A stretch of DNA of 64,000 nucleotides from Moniliophthora roreri (lineage: Eukaryota > Basidiomycota > Agaricomycetes > Agaricales > Marasmiaceae): positions 462,477-526,476 of the forward strand of contig LATX02000024.1 in the NCBI GenBank assembly GCA_001466705.2. Direction: 5' to 3'. Of the stretch, positions 1-11,954 are shown one piece after another; position 1 is the stretch's first letter; the number at the start of each line of letters is the position of its first letter. The translations under genes were made by a program, and so were the position numbers. The notes beneath the pieces are model-generated. The model was not told the DNA's origin and searched no databases. It worked only from the letters and a program-made list of their open reading frames with translations.

Positions 1-405
1 ACTTACCTGAAGAAGAACACTGTCAACGATATGAGATACTGATTGTCGTTGAGCCCAAGGTCTTCTTCCAGGTGGTACAGCTGTTTAGGATTATTTGCAT
101 GTGCTTTGAGCACCCATGAGAGTATGTGACGGACCTTAGCACTTGATACGATGGTCAGTAACAGATATAGACGTGCTAGATGAAGAAGCCCACTTTCCGA
201 TACTCGTTCGATCCAAGAAACTCAGAAGGTATAAGAAAGACAGCCATGGGATAAGGGCAAAGTCTATCTTGCGTATGAGTTTGCGCTCGTCTACGCCACT
301 AATATCGACATGAGCATTATAGAGTGGTGTCTCGTGTGGTACTTGTAGTGGTATAGCTGCTTTGTCGGAGCTGGAGTGGGAGATGATGGGCTTCTCTGAA
401 TCCAT
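1..405 (-). pseudogene. MFS transporter (allantoate permease-like) 5' end, cut by the window edge
   Basis: First exons of a major facilitator of the fungal Dal5/anion:cation symporter type. I place the start at 405 because it lies in a strong ACCACCATGG context; an upstream in-frame ATG at 513 would add 36 unlikely residues. The N-terminal cytoplasmic stretch leads to the DERKLIRKID motif, then the first membrane helix (FALIPWLSFLYLLSFLDRTSIG), as in this family. The donor after SIG and a 7 nt micro-exon (NAK) are inferred from the family pattern. The rest lies outside the window. Substrate cannot be told from sequence; the family moves allantoate, nicotinate, pantothenate and similar anions. 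Confidence 0.7.
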
Positions 406-2103
406 GGTGGTTCTGAAAGAAAGCGGGAAGAAAGGGTAAGCTGAGCGTTCGGTCACTCGACAACTTTGAGTTGAAAAATTAATCGAATAAGCCTGCCGTA
501 ACCCGTTGCGCATGCCCCATGTTCCTTACCCCACGTGTGAACTTAGGGCTGCACGCTGGATCTGGCTAACGCAATGCCAAAGACACGGTGCTGGTTGCTG
601 ATGAGTCTATGCTACGTACACGGCGAAAGGCTATCGGAACTACGGTCATGTGACTACTATAATGCCGTCCGGTGCCCCGGATCCCCTACCACAACGCTGT
701 GCCTGTATAGACGGTTGCAACGACAATGGTTGTACGGTCGTCGTAACCGTACCGTCAAGGGAAATTTTGCCCCTGTAATGATTGCCATCTATTCTGAGCT
801 TATTTGAAGCTGTGCGGTTCCACGGCCGTTTCCGAACACAAACGCCGTCGCGCAATCATGCCCAACGAGAAACGTGATTACCTAGGCTGACATTTTTGAC
901 GTGTATTGTCGTTTCCCGACGATGCTACCAATTTTGACTGATTCAGGCTTGTTACATAGGAACAAAAACTGAAGCTAGTACTGAAGTCCAGTCAAAGTCT
1001 TGATATCGTCATCCAAACGGTGGGTCCGTGCGAGCTGAGTTTAAATTTACCTCACAAATACCGGATCTCTGACTTTTGAGTTCCTTTCCGTACCCGCAAC
1101 CTACAACCCACACCCTCTGGCCCCACATTCCTTCGGCCTCCCATGATAGAAGTGGACGCGTCAAGTTGGATAGTTAATCAAGGGTTTGAGGTGAGTTCTA
1201 TACGTCCTGCATGGTTTTTTTTTATTTTTTTCAAATTAATCGTGTTGTCTTATCAGTTTCTGTACTCGGGACCTTACGATGCTCACCGGTATGCGTCTCA
1301 ACTGATTGTCGCGCCACGAACTTAGATCCATCTTATAGTCTCCTACGAAATGATACTCGAATCGGACCGGAAGACACGTTCTGCTCGGTAAGTACTCCTT
1401 AGCCCTGTGGCTACAGATGCTGATGTCAAATCTACATAGATGGTTCTTCGTTGCCGGGATGAGGTCTGAAGTATGCGGTGGTTCATGCAGAATATCTTAT
1501 AATGGTACTAGCTAGTGCTCTCTGTAGTAAACAGTCGGTCAATCAATGTCAATTGCAGCCATTTTATCTGATGTGGTTCGACGATAATTGACGAAAATCA
1601 GCAACATATGATCACGCCGCTTGAAATATCAACTGGCGCCAGTAGGCGTCGATAGACGTCAATATATTCTCACTTACTGGCGTTCATCGACGTCTATTGG
1701 TGTTCTTCGATATTCTGGGGGAACGTCGATAGTAATCAGCTGGGGTCAGCGTACGTCACCGGATTTCTGACTGGGGGTCATCTCCCGCCTCTGATATCGA
1801 AGCAGGTCATCTGTCTGACCGGTAGAAAATACGTGGGATTCGAAGGGTTTGTAATGACAAAGACAGTGATGACCGTTATCATTATTACCTGTTGATGGTT
1901 GTCACAGTACTTGGCATCTCAGAAAGTGAGAGGATCCTGATGATGTTGCTGATTGATCCCACCACGTTATCACCCCTAGAAAACTATTCATTCAATCTGA
2001 CTCGTTGAATCTCATGACAGTGACATTTAAAATACTGTCGCTCCCTATATTCCCCATGACCCATTCTTGCCTTTCTCCCACCACCATCTCACTCAGCGCT
2101 ATA
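406..2103. other. Intergenic DNA between MFS fragment and family X copy A
   Basis: No gene is supported here. Short open frames lack homology or splice logic. Around 1630-1740 there is a cluster of imperfectly inverted GACGTC/CGTCGA motifs. The stretch 9555-11252 is its twin. Confidence 0.6.
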
Positions 2104-4081
2104 ATGAGCTTCGTGAACTCATCACACACCATCATCACAGGTGAAAATACCTTGAACCACTTTCAGGGGAACGAAGTCAACAGCACGATCAATGCAGATA
2201 CGGTCTATTTCAACACTAGCCAGGCAGTGACGAAGCGTACCGAGTGTGACCAGGTAAGTGTGACGGCTATTCCGAGCATCTTTCGCTGGACTGACAGACT
2301 GTTTTGCAGTTCCGAGAGGTGATACGTGGAGACATGATCAAGGTGAAGGAGTTACACTCTGAGGAGTTTTCAGAGTGGGATTGGGAATGGCGAAATGGAG
2401 AATTAGTCGGTCGATGCAAGTCATCAGCTCAGAGAACAATCTACACTGTCAAAATAGTTGATCGGCAATCCAAGTTTACTGCTATGGTCTATGAAGGCAA
2501 AGATGCACAAGATTTTTGGGAGAAGGATTTTCAACTGTTCTCGCATACCCAGTAGGCTTTCATCTATCACTCAGGAGCTTTATATCTGACAGGTGGCCAG
2601 CAATCCGCAACTATTTGGTATTAACCAGTCAGCAATCCCAGCGCTGATCTTTCATCATGGTACGGAACATCTTGAGCTTTCTATTGACGGCACGTCCTGA
2701 TGGTACCCATAGAACTCATCCCCTGTGCACATTTTTACACAGGATCCCTCTGGATGAATGTCTACATTCAACATCTGAGGGTCAGTCTGAATCTCTGCTC
2801 CTGTCTCAATTTTGTTGAGCTAACACCGTTTGGCTCTTCCAGACAAACATGCGATGCTGGGATACCATGTTATGGATGAACACCACTAGTGGCGTGCTTC
2901 TCTGCGGGCCTGATGGTCCTGCCACCTGGCTTAATTATTCAAGCCCAGCCGAGTCGATTGATGTTCCATCCACTATCGACATGTTGAAGGATGACACTTC
3001 CTTTAGGTTCTTTAGCAAATTCGGGCGGAGTGTGGATGATAGTGTATTGAATTGTGCATTACCTAGCTCGAAGCCTACCTTTCTTGACGATCTGTTTCCG
3101 CGAATGGCAGATAAGGATGCCGACCATCCTGACTGGAGTTCAGCGATGCCATGTTATCTCCGCGGTCTTTGGCGGAATCCACCAGATCACCTCCCGATGG
3201 ACGTCATAGGTGGACTTCGGTTCGACACCGTCTACTCACCGTCACTGGAGGCTGTTGCGAGGCCACGAGAAGCTCGTTCGTTATGGGAATGGTGCAAGAC
3301 GGATGGAGTATTGATGGTTGAAACAGAGCTGAATGGGTGGTTGATACCATTGATAGGGGCGGTTTCTGTGTTTGATTTAGGCTCAGGAATCTGCAGATTC
3401 AAGTTAGACCCGGTTCAAGCAGAGCATGTTGATCTTGGAGCTAGCTATAATTGGTCGAGGTTCCACAAGGAGTGGTTATTGCAGTCCTCACGGGTTTTCG
3501 ACGCTCTTGATGTTACAGAAGAGAAGGAAAACTTTTGTACGTCCCTTCACTGTTTAATTTCATTACGCAGACTGATATTTTCTTTCTCCCACAAGTTATT
3601 GTTGAACCACCCCACCTGACTTTAAAATCTACTCAGTGCCCCCGAACCTTCCCCACCCTCCATAATGCTGAAGACCCCATTGAAGAAACAATGCCCACAC
3701 CCATTTACCTCTTCGTTCATTCCCTCCCCACAACACTATCCGAAATCGTATCCTGGTTGGAAAGACCTTGTTATTTCTGGTCTTTTGACAAGACCGGTCA
3801 ATCTCGGCTGTCAGAGGAGGAATGTGAGCGGTGGGGCCTTCCAGTACTCGTGCCCGACACAGGATTNGGGCTTTGACCCCACTACCTCTGATTGGGCACG
3901 AAGTAGGGGTTATTTGGAGTTGGAGATTGTTGGTACCGAGGATCGTTTTGTGCTCGTTGAAGGTGTGTCACCCATACAATAGGCTCTTTCTCTTCCTCAG
4001 ACTAAATACTCAGTTTCAGAAACATCAGATGAATCAGGAATATCGGATGAAGACTCGGAATGGGAGGTTCTGGATGCATAG
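2104..4081 (+). pseudogene. Family X copy A (mosaic, gap at N)
   Basis: Uncharacterised Agaricomycete-type protein family, eight exons by analogy to copy B. Exon 1 starts MSFVNSSHTIITGENTLNH; exon 2 contains the IVDRQSKFTAM and KDAQDFWEKDF segment; exon 5 has LWMNTTSGVLLCGPDGP and STIDMLKDDTSFRFFSKFG; exon 7 has the SEEECERWGLPVLVPDTG segment. After the N at 3867 the sequence resumes at GFDPTTSDWARS, so roughly 80 bp present in copies B and D are missing. The last exon ends in SEWEVLDA. The donor after exon 5, gtgagt in copy B, reads attgat here, so a nearby donor (gtggtt) would have to be used. Exons 1-4 are identical to copy B and exons 5-7 to copy D. Confidence 0.75.
2795..3864 (+). repeat. 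Direct repeat, copy 1 (pairs with 30281-31350)
   Basis: From 2795 the sequence switches from matching the 9150-11954 copy to matching 30281-31350 (offset 27486). The match includes an identical 256-codon open frame and ends three bases before the N at 3867. It covers family X exons 5-7. Confidence 0.88.
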
Positions 4082-6463
4082 TGAGGCGAAGCGGGTTGTA
4101 TGATTGACAATGTATGATACGCATACTGGCTACAAATTTGTATCAGTGCTCAGAATTCTATCTGATATGCATATACTATATTCAATAAACTTTAGTAGGT
4201 CATGTCGAGGTGACGCGTTGCTGGTCAACGGGGCGGGAATCGCGCTCTCTGATTGCGCTTCCACTGCTCTCGCAAATCACTTCCTCAAATGTCAACGACT
4301 ACCACCGATTTGGGCGGCAGTTTAGAGCTTCATTCATGGCATACCTGCAATCACCCTGGAGCTTGTCAAACTACAGCTGGTAGAACTCGAGCGTTGTTGG
4401 CGTATTCTGGGATACTCAAGCAGCATCATTGGGTACCAACAGTGTGTTCTCAGCGACTTTTGAACACTGACGTGATTCTCTAACGACTTAAGTCTCTGCC
4501 CATAGAATCCAAGTCTAGCCCTGAACAGACTGTCCTTTTCCGCGACTACTCTCTCACTGCAACCACCATCCAACCCTCCTTGCGCCTCTCCCCCCGAAAT
4601 GTCCTGCTTGCACAACAACTCCCACATCTTGACCAAGTTTTTCTCCAAGACGCACAAGTGCCAGTTTGAATTCCCCACCAGTGAAGAATGGTTTCAATTT
4701 CCTTGTGGCGTAGTATCGGATACTGTTGACTCCAAATCACATTATCAAGTGCGTAGCTTTCATTTATTATTTTTGTATGGTACTGGGCTCATTGCTCAAT
4801 ATGGTGTACTACTCGGGTTCAGCCAACGATTACACATGGGTACTACGCGGCGCCAAGCTCTGCTTATTGCTCGTATCATCCCTCGCCTGGAAGTTGGAAC
4901 TGCTAGTCCTGCAAGCTCTTAGGCAAAAGGAAACCCTTCTATCGACGTATTGCAGACTCTTATTCCAACAGCATTGCTCAATGATTCCTCGCTCTCGTGA
5001 ATCGACAAGTATGGGGTAACGTAATGACAAACCTGGTCAGTTTTCATACACGCACTTCTGGCCAGCGCAAGCACAGACGTGGACAACCCAGATACGCGTG
5101 GATGCTAGTGGAGTGGGTATAGAGAGTGCATTAATAGGTTGTAACGCGGATATTATGATTATGGTGAGTGCCAAATACGTCCGAGCGAGTGACTTCCAAC
5201 TCATTATAGATTTACAGCTGTTTTCGATATCCTACTGCTATACCCAAGTACTTCCATGACCAGTAGATCAAATGCCGCGAAACGATGTGCCTTTTCTTCC
5301 GCATCATTCCCTGAACGAAACGTGTCCCCAGAATTTCTGCAGTCAGTCGAGGCAAGAGTAGCAGGATGACGGTGTGCAGACGCCGTTGGCGTTTCCTTCG
5401 CTAGCCGATCTCACCCCAACGATTTCCGGATTTCCATCGCACACGGCCAAAGACTCTTTACAAGTTGCATGACCCAGCAGTCACAACCTAGATACACACG
5501 TACCCTTCTTCTACCAACCTGGACGAAATGCAAAACATTGGAGCTACACTTTCTCTGAGCCTGCGGAGCTTGACCATCCTACTACAAAACATAAGAATCG
5601 GACTGTGGATGTCGGCGGCTTCTATCCTCTTCATCCGCCCCCAGAAAGGTTCCCCAGCTGGACTTGCTGGATATTTTGGCATGAATCGTTCCAGTCAGCA
5701 TGCTGGTAAGTTCGCTCAGGATGTACAAGGTCCGGTTATGTACCCTGTGGAACTTGCTGTATCCACTCCGACACGGGAGACACCGGCGATACAAAGGAAC
5801 AAGTTGAGATAGGCTCCATCGCAATATCGATTCTGGAGTCTGTTCCCATGAGTGCTCCACACGACCTCATGATGGCTCAGGGATGGGCGTTTTTCTCCAT
5901 GACTATCCCTTATCGATATGGTACTTATCACCGAGCCAAGTACGGGTTCGTCAGGTGGGGAAGCTCGTCGTGCATGGCTTTAAAATTCTATCGAAGGCTC
6001 AGCTGTCGAGCGGGAAGGCTTTGATTATCAGTACTTGGCAGGTGAGGAAAGTCGTGTTGGTCTTATGCCTGCCTTCCATTCTAGCTACGAGCTCCACCAC
6101 TTCTGCCAGAATTGTGGAAGCTCTACAATGCTCGAGGTTTCGCAAATGCTGTTGCGAGGAAAGGATGGCCGAAGGTAAGTGAGGCCTATTTCACCTTTCG
6201 CCTACATGGACAACAAGTAGTACCTGCCGCTCGAACGAAACTGAAGCCGATAGCCAAAGTTGATACAGTATCAAATCCATCAATTCATGTAATGTCTTGA
6301 TGGCAAATAAAATAGTCTGTATTCCTTGTTGTACCTTTTGATAGCTTGGACACGTACTCGAAAAACAAGAAACTGGCATACGTGATATATCAAAACACAT
6401 GCCTGTATTTTTAAAGTGCCCAAAAAGAACCTTTACGAGGAACATGAACATGAATACGGCACG
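4082..6463. other. Unassigned region with exon-like fragments
   Basis: No gene could be assembled. Plus-strand pieces look exon-like: 4511-4665 (contains SPEQTVLFRDYSLTATTIQP), 5524-5705 (contains NRTVDVGGFYPLHPPPERFP, then a Trp-rich stretch) and 5873-6030 (contains YGTYHRAKYGFVRWGSSSC). They are in different frames separated by possible GT-AG introns. I do not recognise the family. It may be a decayed multi-exon gene. Confidence 0.3.
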
Positions 6464-6769
6464 CTAATCTCCAACACGAAAGCAGCCGCCTTGTTTTGAA
6501 TACATTCCAAAGCTGCGAAATCGAATTCCAGTAGGTGAGCTGTCAAAGCTAGATGTTCGAGGCGAGGTAAGAGTCAATCGTCGGCAGGCGTGGATGGATT
6601 GACGGAAAGCTGGTTCAAAAACAATGACGTGAAGATTTTGTTCATGCAGGGGTGCCGCGAATTCTCGATAATATTCGTGGATGGAAAGAGTCGGGGGCAG
6701 GTGAAGCGGGGTTAGAGTCTGCTCGTCGGTGATGCACAGCCATTTAAGCCAATGTGCCGTCATACATGC
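6464..6769 (-). pseudogene. F-box/LRR protein C-terminal fragment
   Basis: The frame reads WLKWLCITDEQTLTPLHLPP then SIHEYY, which lines up with LKWLRISDEQTISLLQLLPT and SVEEYYFG in the intact F-box protein at 48105-49697. Only the leucine-rich C-terminal part is present, and it begins directly at the N at 6770, beyond which the sequence is an IDO fragment. The join is therefore artificial or a rearrangement. Confidence 0.6.
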
Positions 6770-6770
6770 N

Positions 6771-6881
6771 GTCCCTGCTGTCCCTTTTATCCCCTCCTTC
6801 CTCGCCTTCTCCGCTCTCCTCGCAGGCCCAACAACAAACAGCGTCACGATCACAATATGAGCATCTCTGAACTGCTTCAAC
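6771..6881 (-). pseudogene. Indoleamine 2,3-dioxygenase C-terminal fragment
   Basis: Encodes FRDAHIVIVTLFVVGPARRA followed by a KGTAG remnant, the C-terminal signature of fungal IDO, including the His in the DAH segment that corresponds to the proximal haem ligand of the family. The left side (low coordinates) ends at the N at 6770. The right side ends exactly where a 62 bp terminal inverted repeat begins (6882), consistent with element insertion into an IDO gene. Confidence 0.75.
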
Positions 6882-8358
6882 ACCTAATGTAGGATGCCAA
6901 ATTTTTAAATATTTAACGTCGTTGACGTCTCGGGCATTTAAACATTCTGAAAAACATACGCATACAATAGTGTTTAAATATCATTTAAATATGGAACATT
7001 TAAATAAGTACAATGGGCATATAGCACCATTTAAACAACATTCAAAAACCTCCCGGGACACCTCAACGGCACCCCTGCTATCAACAATGGAGTTTCTGGA
7101 GCATCATGTAACTGTGAAGGGAGTGGTGGAGGTGAGTATTTAAAAGCGCATAGATTTCCGACGAGCGAAAGAGACCCGCTAGTCACAGTGTGATGGGCAC
7201 GGGCTGTCAGGGGGTTGCCAAGTCGAGCCGCTTGGTGAAATGCGGAGAGCTGAGCCGTGACGGACGCAGGAGACGAACCAGCTGACAGACAGGAGAAAAC
7301 GACGCGGATATTGGGAACGACGAGGGCGGAATCTGGGACTGGGCGGAAAACTGGTGGAAAATGAGAGGAGAGAGGATAGCGGGTCGAAAACGAGGACTCG
7401 GGAGACCATGTATGTCTTGAGCAGACCACGTCCGTAAGGTGAAATCAAGCGTATGACGATGCATGCCAGGTGACTAGTCAGCTGAGAAAAACACAGCAAC
7501 TGACATATGTACTCACCATTCCTCTCGCAACACGAAAGCACTTCGGCCTCTGACACGCATTATCCACATCTTACACAACCCAGTGTCTAGCCAAATAAAC
7601 ACAGAGAGCTGTTGGGACATCTTGAATATAAAGGATATCTTGTTGAGTCTCGGAAGGAAGGCGGGAGCATTGACGGTAGGTCGACGGTGAAGCGGGCATG
7701 ACGGGAGAAGACAAGAGGAATCAACAGAGTCAGCGTGAGAACCACGTGCAAACGCGCCGGGCACGTGTGACACTCGTCCCCGCAGTCAACCATACTGTAC
7801 CTCGGTCCTTGCCAGCTTTCTTTCCTTCCCCTTCCTTCCCCGCCCGGCGTCGTCCCCCACTTTATCCCATGACTTCTACGACACCTCTCCTCAGCCGTTC
7901 CCTCTTCCTGCCTTCAGTCAGGTCCTTGGTGGTTTACATGTGGCAGCAAGAGACGAGCCTCGATGATAGGGATTTGTAGAGGGTGCTCAGGCATAGGACA
8001 TAGGTATGTTATCGCGATGTCTGACGTGCCCTTGGATCTAATTGAACCACAATGACTTTAGAATTGTTAGATTGACCTTACCAGAAGTACCCAATTACCC
8101 CCGGACAGCAGCTGGACACTCCTACTCTGTAAATGTGCTCTGTACTCTACATATACATGTATAGTAACATGTATAGTACCTACTATGTATTAGATACCAC
8201 ATTCAACCATGTAGTAGTCCTTTGCTTACCAAATTTTATACTTAAAAGAATTTAATTAGTATTTAAACGCCGTTGTATGTATCTGGTTTCCCCAGTGTTT
8301 AAATGCCCGAGACGTCAACGACGTTAAATATTTAAAAATTTGGCATCCTACATTAGGT
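6882..8358. mobile_element. 1,477 bp element with perfect 62 bp terminal inverted repeats
   Basis: Bases 6882-6943 are the exact reverse complement of 8297-8358; the outer end reads ACCTAATGTAGGATGCC. Both ends carry runs of TTTAAA/ATTTAAAT, typical of subterminal transposase-binding repeats. The interior has no recognisable transposase, only G/C-rich short open frames on the minus strand at about 7030-7790. The element interrupts an IDO remnant on the left (homology stops at 6881). No matching target-site duplication is visible on the right. Best described as a non-autonomous DNA transposon of undetermined superfamily. Confidence 0.8.
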
Positions 8359-8476
8359 ATTTGGCCTCTCAAGAGGTGGGATCGGCACGTATCATGCAAC
8401 ATAACGTTCCAGTATGGTATATGTTCACAATGATATTGCCCACTATATGAACAGACGCGTGTTACTCTAAGAGCAA
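8359..8476. other. Short unassigned stretch ending in N
   Basis: About 120 bp between the inverted-repeat element and the MFS remnant. It matches neither neighbour, and the N at 8476 marks a break. Confidence 0.5.
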
Positions 8477-8479
8477 NTG

Positions 8480-9554
8480 TCAGCATTCTGCAATCGTGAA
8501 GTAGTCCTGTACATGCTTACCGCAAGTAGCCCCCCGAACGCTAATAACATCTGATTAGTACTGAATTGAAGAAGAATGGGAAAAGTACAGTACCCCCAGA
8601 TACTGTTGCGGCTGAGAAAAAGACAGCGGCACGAATACCAAACTCGGACCGCTTGTACCAACTGACATGCAGATTTCGTTAGGAACAGGTGATTGATGAT
8701 CAAGTATTGTGGTATACTGACCACGACAGATAATAGATCACGCCTGGGAACAGGCCGGCTTCGAATGTTCCCAAAAAGAATCGCATGGCTAACGGCAAAA
8801 AATAGAGCCGTTAAGTTCTGCATGCTTTAGGGATGGGTCTTGATGGAGTCACTTACTGACGAGACCCCCATAATTATGAACAAGACCTTGGACTGTCTGC
8901 AAAGAGCATGTAAGCGAGATTGGTTAAAGGGTGAACGGTGCCCGAAAACATACCATCATAACGCCCCAGAATAACATCAGTCCCGAGAGCCATATTGACG
9001 GCCGTAAGCGTTTGAGAAAGATGTTTGATGGAACCTGGCAGATGATATAAATGAAGTACAGCGTGCAATGTCAGGGATATGCACTTCAAAAGCGGTGTAG
9101 CTCATTTCCAGAGTCAGAAAGAGCAATGCACACAGAGATAGGGAAGGGAACTTACCTGAAGAAGAACACTGTCAACGATATGAGATACTGATTGTCGTTG
9201 AGCCCAAGGTCTTCTTCCAGGTGGTACAGCTGTTTAGGATTATTTGCATGTGCTTTGAGCACCCATGAGAGTATGTGACGGACCTTAGCACTTGATACGA
9301 TGGTCAGTAACAGATATAGACGTGCTAGATGAAGAAGCCCACTTTCCGATACTCGTTCGATCCAAGAAACTCAGAAGGTATAAGAAAGACAGCCATGGGA
9401 TAAGGGCAAAGTCTATCTTGCGTATGAGTTTGCGCTCGTCTACGCCACTAATATCGACATGAGCATTATAGAGTGGTGTCTCGTGTGGTACTTGTAGTGG
9501 TATAGCTGCTTTGTCGGAGCTGGAGTGGGAGATGATGGGCTTCTCTGAATCCAT
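8480..9554 (-). pseudogene. MFS transporter (allantoate permease-like), N-terminal half only
   Basis: Same gene as at 1-405, here followed further. After the first helix (DRTSIG), exons read through LEEDLGLNDNQYLIS, a segment with VPSNIFLKRLRPSIWL, TVQGLVHNYGGLV, RFFLGTFEAGLFPGVIYYLS, WYKRSEFGIRAAVFFSAATVSG and AFGGLLA. These are the ordered landmarks of transmembrane helices 1-6 in the Dal5-like MFS family. Introns are about 50 nt with GT-AG ends. Coding similarity stops next to the N at 8476, and helices 7-12 are absent. Either the gene is truncated or an assembly gap sits there. Start at 9554 (MDSEKP) was chosen for its ACCACCATGG context. Confidence 0.72.
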
Positions 9555-11954
9555 GGTGGTTCTGAAAGAAAGCGGGAAGAAAGGGTAAGCTGAGCGTTCG
9601 GTCACTCGACAACTTTGAGTTGAAAAATTAATCGAATAAGCCTGCCGTAACCCGTTGCGCATGCCCCATGTTCCTTACCCCACGTGTGAACTTAGGGCTG
9701 CACGCTGGATCTGGCTAACGCAATGCCAAAGACACGGTGCTGGTTGCTGATGAGTCTATGCTACGTACACGGCGAAAGGCTATCGGAACTACGGTCATGT
9801 GACTACTATAATGCCGTCCGGTGCCCCGGATCCCCTACCACAACGCTGTGCCTGTATAGACGGTTGCAACGACAATGGTTGTACGGTCGTCGTAACCGTA
9901 CCGTCAAGGGAAATTTTGCCCCTGTAATGATTGCCATCTATTCTGAGCTTATTTGAAGCTGTGCGGTTCCACGGCCGTTTCCGAACACAAACGCCGTCGC
10001 GCAATCATGCCCAACGAGAAACGTGATTACCTAGGCTGACATTTTTGACGTGTATTGTCGTTTCCCGACGATGCTACCAATTTTGACTGATTCAGGCTTG
10101 TTACATAGGAACAAAAACTGAAGCTAGTACTGAAGTCCAGTCAAAGTCTTGATATCGTCATCCAAACGGTGGGTCCGTGCGAGCTGAGTTTAAATTTACC
10201 TCACAAATACCGGATCTCTGACTTTTGAGTTCCTTTCCGTACCCGCAACCTACAACCCACACCCTCTGGCCCCACATTCCTTCGGCCTCCCATGATAGAA
10301 GTGGACGCGTCAAGTTGGATAGTTAATCAAGGGTTTGAGGTGAGTTCTATACGTCCTGCATGGTTTTTTTTTATTTTTTTCAAATTAATCGTGTTGTCTT
10401 ATCAGTTTCTGTACTCGGGACCTTACGATGCTCACCGGTATGCGTCTCAACTGATTGTCGCGCCACGAACTTAGATCCATCTTATAGTCTCCTACGAAAT
10501 GATACTCGAATCGGACCGGAAGACACGTTCTGCTCGGTAAGTACTCCTTAGCCCTGTGGCTACAGATGCTGATGTCAAATCTACATAGATGGTTCTTCGT
10601 TGCCGGGATGAGGTCTGAAGTATGCGGTGGTTCATGCAGAATATCTTATAATGGTACTAGCTAGTGCTCTCTGTAGTAAACAGTCGGTCAATCAATGTCA
10701 ATTGCAGCCATTTTATCTGATGTGGTTCGACGATAATTGACGAAAATCAGCAACATATGATCACGCCGCTTGAAATATCAACTGGCGCCAGTAGGCGTCG
10801 ATAGACGTCAATATATTCTCACTTACTGGCGTTCATCGACGTCTATTGGTGTTCTTCGATATTCTGGGGGAACGTCGATAGTAATCAGCTGGGGTCAGCG
10901 TACGTCACCGGATTTCTGACTGGGGGTCATCTCCCGCCTCTGATATCGAAGCAGGTCATCTGTCTGACCGGTAGAAAATACGTGGGATTCGAAGGGTTTG
11001 TAATGACAAAGACAGTGATGACCGTTATCATTATTACCTGTTGATGGTTGTCACAGTACTTGGCATCTCAGAAAGTGAGAGGATCCTGATGATGTTGCTG
11101 ATTGATCCCACCACGTTATCACCCCTAGAAAACTATTCATTCAATCTGACTCGTTGAATCTCATGACAGTGACATTTAAAATACTGTCGCTCCCTATATT
11201 CCCCATGACCCATTCTTGCCTTTCTCCCACCACCATCTCACTCAGCGCTATAATGAGCTTCGTGAACTCATCACACACCATCATCACAGGTGAAAATACC
11301 TTGAACCACTTTCAGGGGAACGAAGTCAACAGCACGATCAATGCAGATACGGTCTATTTCAACACTAGCCAGGCAGTGACGAAGCGTACCGAGTGTGACC
11401 AGGTAAGTGTGACGGCTATTCCGAGCATCTTTCGCTGGACTGACAGACTGTTTTGCAGTTCCGAGAGGTGATACGTGGAGACATGATCAAGGTGAAGGAG
11501 TTACACTCTGAGGAGTTTTCAGAGTGGGATTGGGAATGGCGAAATGGAGAATTAGTCGGTCGATGCAAGTCATCAGCTCAGAGAACAATCTACACTGTCA
11601 AAATAGTTGATCGGCAATCCAAGTTTACTGCTATGGTCTATGAAGGCAAAGATGCACAAGATTTTTGGGAGAAGGATTTTCAACTGTTCTCGCATACCCA
11701 GTAGGCTTTCATCTATCACTCAGGAGCTTTATATCTGACAGGTGGCCAGCAATCCGCAACTATTTGGTATTAACCAGTCAGCAATCCCAGCGCTGATCTT
11801 TCATCATGGTACGGAACATCTTGAGCTTTCTATTGACGGCACGTCCTGATGGTACCCATAGAACTCATCCCCTGTGCACATTTTTACACAGGATCCCTCT
11901 GGATGAATGTCTACATTCAACATCTGAGGGTCAGTCTGAATCTCTGCTCCTGTC
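9150..11954. repeat. Large direct repeat, copy 2 (pairs with 1-2805)
   Basis: Second copy of the 2.8 kb segment. Here the MFS gene continues leftwards (to about 8480) and family X continues into an intact copy B, so this copy looks like the native context. Confidence 0.9.
9555..11252. other. Intergenic DNA between MFS remnant and family X copy B
   Basis: Same sequence as 406-2103. No supported gene. It is presumably the promoter region shared by the minus-strand MFS gene and, at its right end, family X. Confidence 0.6.

Larger units (their letters stand above)
1..2805. repeat. Large direct repeat, copy 1 (pairs with 9150-11954)
   Basis: Base 1 corresponds to base 9150 (offset 9149). Every stretch I compared is identical until 2805/11954, where the copies part in the intron before family X exon 5. 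All open frames inside have identical translations in both copies. It carries the 5' end of an MFS transporter, about 1.7 kb of non-coding DNA and the first four exons of family X. Other paralogues in the window differ clearly, so this is either a very recent duplication or the same sequence placed twice in the assembly. Confidence 0.9.
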
